A stretch of DNA of 64,000 nt from DASQHY01 sp035602605 (lineage in GTDB: Bacteria; Acidobacteriota; Terriglobia; Acidiferrales; UBA7541). Of the stretch, positions 44,701 to 51,561 are shown piece after piece. How positions within the stretch are numbered: the first letter of the stretch is position 1; each line of letters starts with the position of its first letter. The stretch spans positions 50,455 to 114,454 of the forward strand of contig DATNLZ010000051.1 of assembly GCA_035602605.1 (NCBI GenBank), read 5' to 3'. A model generated the notes under the pieces. It saw nothing but the letters and a program-made list of their open reading frames with translations, was not told the DNA's origin and made no database searches. The position numbers and the translations under genes are program-made.

Positions 44701-44768
44701 TGCTGATGATGCCGGTGCTTTACACGTTCCTCGAAACCAAGGAAGAGGCTCCCCAGACGGTGGAGTGA
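41715..44768 (+). CDS. RND family efflux pump permease
   Basis: Inner-membrane, proton-driven pump of 1017 residues in the AcrB/CusA superfamily. Twelve membrane segments are expected; visible ones include FAVYLITAFLLIAGAMAAFS at the N-terminus and the TM4 motif GLIIDDAVVIIENIYRH with D398 and D399, the proton-relay pair. The two large periplasmic loops (~40-330 and ~545-850) are in place. It lacks the Met clusters of CusA-type copper pumps that I would expect, so the substrate (metal or organic) is not assigned. It ends the pump operon. Confidence 0.94.
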   Translation: MNLVAFFRRNRFAVYLITAFLLIAGAMAAFSLPSNIYPELNFPRIVILAHSGDLAPDTMLVVVTRPLEEAAGTVLGIRRVRSKTIRGSSEISMLFNPDMDMQLALQLVQSRVAESRSLLPLDTEIQVERVTPAVFPVFSLILNGDVPAEDLRDKAFYVLRPLISRIPGVGQINVQGTDTREVSVIVDPQKIASHHISLVDVADRLRATNTTSSVGRLQKDYLQYLVLSTNQFTSLEDVRNTVVSTEGQSPVRLGDIAEVRDGVEDRRMLVTGNGRPAALISVTRQIGGNIIDITSQIKQLTTNLGNAIPKTLHLSVVYDLGEFVASAMANVRDAILIGAALAILILFVFLRELRTTLIASVTLPLCVISTFFFLKFFGGTLNLMSLGGLAIAIGLIIDDAVVIIENIYRHLGLGESPQEAAERGTRELLGPVVGSTMTTLVVFLPLGLLKGVVGEFFRALCLTLGVSVLLSLVFAVTLVPLLCEVFLRSSAYRSSAEKFIEPVHRAYERTVRWALGKRLVFALAAVVTIALAVFLYTRLGTGFLPEMDEGGFVLDYRTPAGTSLAETDRVLRQIEARVAKLPETASFTRRTGAEFGLYATEQNTGDILVRLKPLSQRKRPIDQIINDLRTEILQNIPGISVEFIQILQDMIGDLEGAPAPVEVKIFGDNMSVLQQAAIDVGPKIEKIPGIVDFKALQKGNPEIVFHVDAAAAGRVGMTVDQISQQVSAGLLGVTSTTFRVADHTIGIRVRFPDAFRYNYADLLQFPINTPSKQIVPLTSVAHVEETRGENQLARENQRLMIALTARLENRDLGSTIKDVQKVLNDSKLPAGCTYEIAGQYETQQSTFHDLLSVLGLALAAVFTVVVAQFRGFRPALIILSAVPLSMLGVFGMLLLTNSPLNVSSFMGVILMVGLVVKNGIILFEYVHKLWEEDKLPLHEALVQAGRIRVRPILMTTLATIFGLLPLALGLGSGAELQKPLALAVIGGLTLSTFITLLMMPVLYTFLETKEEAPQTVE

Positions 44769-44930
44769 ACGTAAATGAATGCGTTGTTAGGTGAAGCTGT
44801 TTGCGTCTATCCAATATTCCAGGCATCCGATTGGGGCCAAAGAGATAAATAGTATTGATTTGTAACCCGGTTCGATGCCCAAGCGTCCATCATGCGGACG
44901 GTTCTTCTCTAAAGAAAAGCGAGGCACTCA

Positions 44931-46049
44931 ATGTTAAGGCGAATCACCACCGTTCGGTTGGCAGAGAATTGCGGAGCCATTCTACTGTTTGCCGTCGTAG
45001 TTCTCGTGTCGGTTGCAGGCGCAAACAGCAACGCTGGACAGGGCGCTAAGAAAACCAAGACTAAGGGCGATGGCCATCCAGCAAACCCCGGCAAACCAGC
45101 GGGTTCAGGCGGTTATCATCTCCTAAAGACCGTCCCGCTCGGAGGTGAAGGCGGCTGGGATTATCTTATTGTGGATAGCGACGCGCGCCGCATCTATATC
45201 GCACGCGCAACGCACACCATGGTGCTCGATGCGGACAGCCTCGGCGTTGTTGGCGACATTCCAGACACGCAAGGGGTCCACGGTATTGCTCTGGTGCCCG
45301 AGTTTGGTCGCGGGTTTACCAGCAACGGCCGCTCGGCTAACGTCACCATTTTCGATCCAAAGACATTGAAGGTGATTGGCACAGCTAAGACCGGGGAACG
45401 TCCCGACGCGATTATCTACGACCCCGCTTCCAAGCGCGTCTTTACGTTCAACGCTGGAAGTAAGAATGCCACTGCGATCGATGCCTCTACGGGGAATGTC
45501 GTAGGCGAAATCCCCGTAGGAGGCAAGCCGGAATTTGCCGCCGCTGACGGCAATGGGCACGTGTACGTAAACATCGAAGACACCGCTGAAATTGTAGACA
45601 TCGATTCACAAAACTTAAAGGAACTGCATCGCTGGAAAATGAGCGGTTGTGAAGAGCCCTCCGGCCTGGCGATGGACGTCAAGAATCGCCGTTTATTTTC
45701 TGCTTGTAGCAACAAAGTAATGAACGTCGTGAATGCCGACAGCGGTCAGGTCGTGGGCACGGTTCCGATAGGCTCGGGAGTAGACGCTGCCGCTTTTGAT
45801 CCCGCGGAAGCGCTGGCGTTCAGCTCTAATGGCGATGGAACCCTTACCGTGATTCATGAAGATTCACCAGACAAGTTCAGCGTCGTCGAGACCGTACGCA
45901 CCAAGAGTGGCGCGCGGACGCTGGCGCTGGATAAAAAAACGCACACTGTTTATCTTCCCGCTGCGGAATTCGAGCCGCTTGCCGCAGGCCAGAAAGGCCG
46001 TCCCAAGATGGTCGCCAACTCATTCCAGCTTCTTGTGGTCGGGAAGTAG
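44931..46049 (+). CDS. Exported YncE-like beta-propeller protein
   Basis: A 372-residue protein with a signal/membrane segment (GAILLFAVVVLVSVAGA) and a Lys/Gly-rich linker (~35-60), then a seven-bladed YVTN/YncE-type propeller. Blade repeats are readable: DYLIVDSDARRIYIARATHT, DAIIYDPASKRVFTFNAGSK, LAMDVKNRRLFSACSNKVMN, DAAAFDPAEALAFSSNGDGT and LALDKKTHTVYLPAAEFEPL. Such periplasmic propellers bind partners and have no known catalysis. It lies 160 bases after the efflux operon and may be independent. The ATG at 44931 has no strong ribosome site. Confidence 0.86.
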   Translation: MLRRITTVRLAENCGAILLFAVVVLVSVAGANSNAGQGAKKTKTKGDGHPANPGKPAGSGGYHLLKTVPLGGEGGWDYLIVDSDARRIYIARATHTMVLDADSLGVVGDIPDTQGVHGIALVPEFGRGFTSNGRSANVTIFDPKTLKVIGTAKTGERPDAIIYDPASKRVFTFNAGSKNATAIDASTGNVVGEIPVGGKPEFAAADGNGHVYVNIEDTAEIVDIDSQNLKELHRWKMSGCEEPSGLAMDVKNRRLFSACSNKVMNVVNADSGQVVGTVPIGSGVDAAAFDPAEALAFSSNGDGTLTVIHEDSPDKFSVVETVRTKSGARTLALDKKTHTVYLPAAEFEPLAAGQKGRPKMVANSFQLLVVGK

Positions 46050-46151
46050 AGGCGAGTTTAAACCTGCGAACTTCAAACGGCAAGATGTGATGTCCTGCTC
46101 GGTCGCCGTTCGATGCGTAAAGCAAGTTCCGGCACCGGAAATCCGCGTACG

Positions 46152-46394
46152 TTATAGCCGGGCATGTATCCGCGAGGCCAGCGTGCGGAAGTCAGAAACG
46201 CCCTGAAGTTCATAGTCTGGTAGCTCCACGCCGAAATGATTTTCGAGCCGCGTAAGAAGATCAAGCGCCTGCAGGCTGTTGATCCCAAGCTTCTTTATAA
46301 AGTCATCGTCGGGCACCAGAGTGCCAGGGGCCACGTTGAAGTGTTTCGCGGCAAGCGCGAGAATTTCGTCAAGAGTCTGTTCCGTTTTGCGCAT
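46152..46394 (-). CDS. Acyl carrier protein
   Basis: An 80-residue acidic four-helix protein of the phosphopantetheine-attachment family. The modified Ser is S40 in LGINSLQALDLL; the usual DSL is NSL here. It is not the housekeeping AcpP, which lies with fab genes elsewhere. It is the last gene of a six-gene minus-strand operon after a 52-base gap, and probably carries the acyl chain handled by the ligase, crotonase and reductases upstream. Helix II (LQALDLLTRLENHFGVELPD) is normal, so it should accept a prosthetic group. Confidence 0.92.
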   Translation of the reverse strand: MRKTEQTLDEILALAAKHFNVAPGTLVPDDDFIKKLGINSLQALDLLTRLENHFGVELPDYELQGVSDFRTLASRIHARL

Positions 46395-46446
46395 GGAAGA
46401 CCTTACTTTAGCATTGTGAAAAACGAATTATCTTCCATTGCTTCGG

Positions 46447-47250
46447 TTACGGCAAGTACGGCATGGGATCGGTCGATTCCGCAAATTTCTTCAGGGCGGC
46501 CATGACCGTGGGGCGGTCGAACAGTTTGCAGAAAAGTTCTTTCTCGTGTTGAATTTCGGAGTGCGGTATAGGCTTGATAAATTGTTTAGCCGCGATTCGT
46601 GTGGCCGCGTCAAACTTTGCAATGTGTGTTGCGGTCGCTCGCGCCAAGTGCAGAGCTTCACCCTCCGCGGCAAGTTGACTTACCATACCAACGGCATGCG
46701 CCCGTGTAGCGTTGAGACTCCGTCCGGTTAGGAGCAGATCGCGCACAAGGGCATTGCCAACATCGCGCCGCAAGCGTGGTATGCCGCCAAAACCTGGAAT
46801 CAAACCCAGGCGCAGTTCGGGAAAGGCGAAGCGCGCCATTTTGTCGGCGACCACCAGGTCGCAGGTTAGGGCTAGTTCAAAGCCCCCGCCGAAGCAAACG
46901 CCGTGGACAGCGGCAATGGTCACGACCGGCGCCGCATCAATGGCGTTGAACACGCGATGAATGCGCTCGATGAAGTCGCGAACGCCGGCTAGCCTCGCTT
47001 TCTGATCCAGAGGGAGCGATCGGTTGTAAAGCTCGCGAAGATCGGCCCCGGCAGAGAAACCTGAGCGTTGCGCGCTGCCAATGATGCAGACGTTGATTTC
47101 AGCGGAGAAAGTTTCGAGCGCAGTTGCAAAATGCTCGAGCTCTTCGAGCATCTGCTGGCCAATCTCGTTAGCCGGGGGCCGGTTGAGCGTAAGCTCACCA
47201 GTACCGTCACGAAACTCCCAGTGCAGCGCCTGACCGGTAAACGTTCTCAT
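46447..47250 (-). CDS. Enoyl-CoA hydratase/isomerase (crotonase) family
   Basis: A 267-residue crotonase-fold enzyme. The oxyanion hole (FSAGADLREL and HGVCFGGGFELALTCD) is intact. Both catalytic Glu positions of hydratases are present: one in GGGFELAL and one in RFAFPELRLGLIPG. It may hydrate or isomerise an enoyl-thioester. It overlaps the ligase by the bases ATGA, so the two proteins are made together. In this operon it could act on acyl-ACP or acyl-CoA rather than in fatty-acid degradation, as no thiolase or dehydrogenase is near. Confidence 0.92.
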   Translation of the reverse strand: MRTFTGQALHWEFRDGTGELTLNRPPANEIGQQMLEELEHFATALETFSAEINVCIIGSAQRSGFSAGADLRELYNRSLPLDQKARLAGVRDFIERIHRVFNAIDAAPVVTIAAVHGVCFGGGFELALTCDLVVADKMARFAFPELRLGLIPGFGGIPRLRRDVGNALVRDLLLTGRSLNATRAHAVGMVSQLAAEGEALHLARATATHIAKFDAATRIAAKQFIKPIPHSEIQHEKELFCKLFDRPTVMAALKKFAESTDPMPYLP

Positions 47251-48878
47251 GCGTGTTGTCTCTGATACAGTGCGTCGATTTCGGCTGCGAAACGCGCTCC
47301 GATGGCCTCTCGCTTGAGCTTGCCATTGCCGGTGAGGAGGCCGCTTTCGATGCTGAGCGGCTCGGGTAAGAGATGGAACGCGCGTATCTGCTTGTAATGA
47401 GGCAGATCACGGTTGACGGTTTCCAGTGCGGTATTCACAATCGCCGACGTTATTTGCCCATGGGACGCGGGCGCAATGAGCGCCGTGAGATATCCGCGAC
47501 CATTCCCCATCAAAATGACTTGCTGCGCGTCGGGCAATAAACTTAGAATCTTCTCCTCGATCGGCTCGGGTGCAATCTTGTGACCGGAATTTAGAATGAG
47601 CAAGTTTTTTATGCGGCCAACGATGCGCCAGTTGCCGGCGTCGCTTACTTCACCCTGGTCACCGGTATGAAACCAGCCCCCGCAAAGAACAGCTTCGGTT
47701 TCTTGCGGCCTGTTCCAATACCCGGCGAAAATGTTTGGGCCGCGTACCAGGATTTCTTGGTTTTCGCCGCAGGTCATCTCCACGTGGGGAATAGCGGGAC
47801 CTACAAAGCCTGGCTCGACCGTGCCCTGCGGGTCGTCCATTGTGCAAATGCCGCTGGTTTCAGTGAGCCCGTACACTTGCAAGACGCGAATGCCTAGCAT
47901 GTTGTAAAAGATCTGGGTCTCGCCTGCCAGTGGCGCTGAGCCGCAAATAAGCGCACGAAGATTTGCGCCAAAGCGCGCACGGACCTTGGGGAAGATGAAC
48001 AGCGCGGCGATCGCCCCCCAGAACGAAGTCCTGCTCTTATCGTTTCCCGCGGCAGAATGGCGAAAGTCCTTCCACGTATGTTTAAATGCTTTGGAAATCA
48101 ACCCACCACTCTTTTGTAAATTCTCCTCGACGCCTTTACGGACACGCTCAAGGAGCGTAGGCACATTTAAAAAATAATGTGGAGATGCCAGCCTTATTTC
48201 GTCGGCGAGCTTATTCAAGTCGGTTGACAAAGACAAAATACTTGAGCGCGAAAGACAGGTGAGCAATAGAATCCATGAACCCGCAAAATTGAATGGCAGA
48301 TAGTGATAAACGCGATCGGGCTCGCTGGTGGCTCCCATAAGCTGATTGAGGCGTCCGGTGGTGCAGCCAAGCATGTGGTCGAGATTCGCAACGGTGAGGC
48401 ACACACCCTTGGCTTCGCCGGAAGTGCCGGACGTATATATGATTGTCACGACGTCGCCCGGTTCACGGGGTGCTTGCTTCTCTGCAATGTTTTCAACTGC
48501 CCCGGTTTCAGCGAAAATTTCATCGAATAGCACCCGCACCGGGGCGCTGGGCATTCCCTCGGCGACGGCCAGCCCGGTGTCACCGCAGCAGAGCAGTCGC
48601 GGCGAGCAGTCTTTCATTATCGTCGCAAGCTCCGCGGGAGCGTGGCGGGCATAAAGCGGCACCACGACGATTCCTTCGGCCATTAGCGCGAGATCGAGTG
48701 CCACCCAGCGAATCGAGTTATTCGCGAGCAACCCGCAACGGTCACCCTTCTGCAAACCGCTTCGCCGCAGAAACTTGCGAGCCCTGCGAACTTGCGTAAG
48801 CAATTCATTCGCTGTAACCGAGACGATTGTTTCGCCGCGGATTTCCCGAAGAACAGGCCGTTCCTCACACTGCGCCAA
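47247..48878 (-). CDS. Acyl-AMP ligase / acyl-CoA synthetase
   Basis: A member of the ANL adenylating family, ~543 residues. Motifs: P-loop IIYTSGTSGEAKGV, ICGSAPLAG, VYGLTETSG, GGWFHTGDQGEV and IKNLLILNSGHKIAPEPIEE. It activates a fatty acid and passes it to CoA or to the operon's ACP. The TTG at 48878 gives a shorter product; a CTG at 48908 would add NFLERIFEHL and make the family's usual start, so the true start may lie there. The 50-base gap to the upstream gene contains that CTG. Confidence 0.92.
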   Translation of the reverse strand: MAQCEERPVLREIRGETIVSVTANELLTQVRRARKFLRRSGLQKGDRCGLLANNSIRWVALDLALMAEGIVVVPLYARHAPAELATIMKDCSPRLLCCGDTGLAVAEGMPSAPVRVLFDEIFAETGAVENIAEKQAPREPGDVVTIIYTSGTSGEAKGVCLTVANLDHMLGCTTGRLNQLMGATSEPDRVYHYLPFNFAGSWILLLTCLSRSSILSLSTDLNKLADEIRLASPHYFLNVPTLLERVRKGVEENLQKSGGLISKAFKHTWKDFRHSAAGNDKSRTSFWGAIAALFIFPKVRARFGANLRALICGSAPLAGETQIFYNMLGIRVLQVYGLTETSGICTMDDPQGTVEPGFVGPAIPHVEMTCGENQEILVRGPNIFAGYWNRPQETEAVLCGGWFHTGDQGEVSDAGNWRIVGRIKNLLILNSGHKIAPEPIEEKILSLLPDAQQVILMGNGRGYLTALIAPASHGQITSAIVNTALETVNRDLPHYKQIRAFHLLPEPLSIESGLLTGNGKLKREAIGARFAAEIDALYQRQHA

Positions 48879-48958
48879 ATGCTCGAAGATACGCTCAAGA
48901 AAATTCAGAAAGGTACCGGACCTTCTTCGAGAGTGCCGTAAATTGAATGCACCGACCT

Positions 48959-50401
48959 CTAGCTTGCGGCGCTGCCTTGCGCGACGGTTTCGCTTGCGTG
49001 TCGCCCGGCAAGCTGGCGAAGATTCACCGCGAGCTCGGGCAAATAATCCTCCCAGGAAAGAATGCCTTGGCGCATGGGAAATTCCGGATAACGCTCGTGA
49101 ACTGCGCGCTCAAAAAAAACTCCCATTCGCGCCATGAGTTTTAGGTTTCGCACCACGGTGCGCCCGATGGCATCACGCAATTCATCCGCTCCAGCGCGAA
49201 GGCGCTCCAAAACGTCGAGCATCTTGGAGTCAAGCTCAGGTTCGTCCACACTAAGCAGCAGATGATCATGACCACGCTCGTGCATCAGATTGCGGATGCG
49301 TTCATCCATAGTAACGCCGGCTGAAGCCACCAGTCCCGGCATGGACGTAACAATCCCGTGATAGCGCGACGAGATCATGAGCGATCCGCAGCGAAGAATG
49401 CTCACGAGCTGGTACATGTCGAAATCATCGGAGCTAAAAATCGGCGCGTTTGGCAGCTGCGTTGCGAGGGCGCGGCATGCGCGCACGTCCAGGCGCTCCA
49501 TGGCCACGAGAATCGCGAAGACGCGGTGGCGCTGGCGGAACGCTGCAACCGACTTGGCGAAGGCCGAGATGTAGCGATCGTACTTGGCATCTACTTCCGG
49601 CCCGGCATTGTGAAAATAAACGGTTCGGTACTGGCTTTCTTGGAAAGCTCCGGTGACTGTGCGGGCAATAAATTTTGCGAGCGATGCCTTTACGGGCCAC
49701 CAGAATGGATTGATGGGGCACACGACGAGCACCGGTGCTTGCCCATCCCACCCGGCATCACGCAGGGCCTTGCGCCCAAACACCGCCGGATGCGGCTCAA
49801 AGGTCCAGGCGGTATCGGTCCCGAGCTCAGTCGAGACTCCGAGCTGGCCCAGCACGCTCTGCGATTCCGGGTTACGCGTAATGACAAGCGAATCGCGACA
49901 ATAACGCGCGCACATGTCGGCTACCACTCGGTCCATCTGTCCGGCCTCGGCGCCGTAACCGATGGAGAGCTTGTTTTGCGCAGCCGCGATGCCGAGTGAT
50001 CCGATCATCATCGTCGTCAGTGCATTCGCAAATTTGCTCTTGAACATCGAGCCTTCACACGCCACCACGCCGTGATACTTGCGGACCTCCCGGTAGAGAA
50101 ACGGCGGGAACACGTCCGGCAAGAAAACTTGATTTGCACCTTGGAAATAGTTTCGCGTGCGACGCAGATCCTGGGTCATCACGCTCGGCGCAATCTTATC
50201 GCCGCCGAGAACGTGCCGTACTTGGCGCAGCATTTCCTCGACGCGAACGTCCGAACCAGTATTGCCCGCTCCGTTATATCCGGCAAAAATCAACTTTAGT
50301 TTTTCGCCCGGTCGCCACGGATCGTCCGCGCCAAGCATCCACCGAACGCGGGTCCACTCGATGAGGGAACTCACCCAGGCAGCGAGCAACAGATCGGTCA
50401 T
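48959..50401 (-). CDS. Polysaccharide pyruvyl transferase family protein
   Basis: A 480-residue GT-B-like protein of the CsaB/WcaK group that moves pyruvyl groups from phosphoenolpyruvate to sugars. Family stretches: KLIFAGYNGAGNTGSDVRVE, LSIGYGAEAGQMDRVVADMC, VITRNPESQSVLGQLGVSTE and SLMISSRYHGIVTSMPGLVA (the His-containing SSRYH motif). The start at 50401 is fixed by an ATGA overlap with the preceding reductase gene; the frame is open further up. A pyruvyl transferase beside acyl-modifying genes is unusual and suggests the product is a glycolipid or a capped lipid. The acceptor is unknown. Confidence 0.88.
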   Translation of the reverse strand: MTDLLLAAWVSSLIEWTRVRWMLGADDPWRPGEKLKLIFAGYNGAGNTGSDVRVEEMLRQVRHVLGGDKIAPSVMTQDLRRTRNYFQGANQVFLPDVFPPFLYREVRKYHGVVACEGSMFKSKFANALTTMMIGSLGIAAAQNKLSIGYGAEAGQMDRVVADMCARYCRDSLVITRNPESQSVLGQLGVSTELGTDTAWTFEPHPAVFGRKALRDAGWDGQAPVLVVCPINPFWWPVKASLAKFIARTVTGAFQESQYRTVYFHNAGPEVDAKYDRYISAFAKSVAAFRQRHRVFAILVAMERLDVRACRALATQLPNAPIFSSDDFDMYQLVSILRCGSLMISSRYHGIVTSMPGLVASAGVTMDERIRNLMHERGHDHLLLSVDEPELDSKMLDVLERLRAGADELRDAIGRTVVRNLKLMARMGVFFERAVHERYPEFPMRQGILSWEDYLPELAVNLRQLAGRHASETVAQGSAAS

Positions 50402-51561
50402 TGCGTAACGATCCCTACAGAAGCCGCAACAGTCCTGGTTGGAGCGGCAGCCAAAGGCCATGGTTGATAGGGAAACGAGAAGTGGTGTTCGCGGCTGAAG
50501 CGCAAGAGCGGGGCGCTGTACTCGGAAAACTTCGCGGGTGCGTGGCCCACTTCATCAACGACGCGTGTGTTGTCGAAGACCGTGTTCCACACGAGATACG
50601 GCCAGAAGACTTTCATTAACGAAGCGGCCTTTCCGACTCGGTGGCCGCGATGGGCCAACCAGCTGACCGCAGCGCCGAAAAGCTTCTCAAGGCCTGGCCA
50701 GTAGAATGGCTTGCGCGTCGCACCCGCTGCCGAGAGCGCGTCGGTTAATTCACGAAACGTCTGCGAGCCTGAGCCCGACGAGAGATGATAAATAGTGTGC
50801 GCTGGAGCTTCTTTTTGATGAAGGAACGCGATCGCTTTCGCAACATAGTCCACCGGTACGATGTCAACCTTATCGCTCGAGCGGAATGGCAAAATGGGGA
50901 AACCTGCGAGAAACGCAAATGCTCGCACCATTTCGAACTGCGTGGTCTCGGCCCGCCGGCTGTCTCCCAACACGATGCTCGGTCGAAAAATCGTTCGCGG
51001 AACATCAGGCAGCAGCCGCCCGATCATGTGCTCGGAGAATTTTTTCGTTCGCGCGTAAGGATCGTAGTCTGAGCGATTCCAGTCAATCGCAGCATCTTCG
51101 GTGACGATTTCATCTTTGCGTGTTCCGGCGACGGCGACCGTTGAGACATGACTGAAGCGCCGCAGTCCGTGTGCGTTTTGGGCGGCGCGCGCCAGCTCGA
51201 TAACCGCTAGGGTACCGCGCAGATTCACATTCAAGCACAGTCTTTCGGATTTGCGGTTAAGTGAAGCCGCGCAATGAATAATTGAGCCGGTTGCTTCAGC
51301 CAGCTGGCGATACCCATCGTCGTCCAGACCGAGGTGATCGCTTGTGAGGTCGCCGCGAAAAATCCGGATACGTGAGTCGAGATGAGCGTGGAACGTGGAA
51401 AAATCGAAATGCAATTGTAGCGCTTGCCAAAGGCGCTGCTCAGCTTGACGGGCATCGCGCGCGCGCACCAGAAGATTCAGCCGCGCCGCTGAGCCTTGCA
51501 GTAACTCCGCGACGATATATCCCCCGATGTAGCCGGTCGCTCCGGTTACGAAGATGGCCAT
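50398..51561 (-). CDS. NAD(P)-dependent reductase (extended SDR, thioester-reductase-like)
   Basis: A 387-residue Rossmann protein of the NAD_binding_4 (male sterility / thioester reductase) group. The cofactor motif is FVTGATGYIGG, and the active-site YxxxK is YARTKKFSE. The stretches LNLLVRARDARQAEQRLWQA and IFRPSIVLGDSRRAETTQFE fit acyl-thioester reductases, with the C-terminal ~100 residues giving the substrate lid. It overlaps the preceding acyl reductase by 16 bases and the following gene by four. It probably reduces an acyl-thioester or oxidises a related alcohol, so the operon has two reductive steps. Confidence 0.9.
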   Translation of the reverse strand: MAIFVTGATGYIGGYIVAELLQGSAARLNLLVRARDARQAEQRLWQALQLHFDFSTFHAHLDSRIRIFRGDLTSDHLGLDDDGYRQLAEATGSIIHCAASLNRKSERLCLNVNLRGTLAVIELARAAQNAHGLRRFSHVSTVAVAGTRKDEIVTEDAAIDWNRSDYDPYARTKKFSEHMIGRLLPDVPRTIFRPSIVLGDSRRAETTQFEMVRAFAFLAGFPILPFRSSDKVDIVPVDYVAKAIAFLHQKEAPAHTIYHLSSGSGSQTFRELTDALSAAGATRKPFYWPGLEKLFGAAVSWLAHRGHRVGKAASLMKVFWPYLVWNTVFDNTRVVDEVGHAPAKFSEYSAPLLRFSREHHFSFPYQPWPLAAAPTRTVAASVGIVTQ

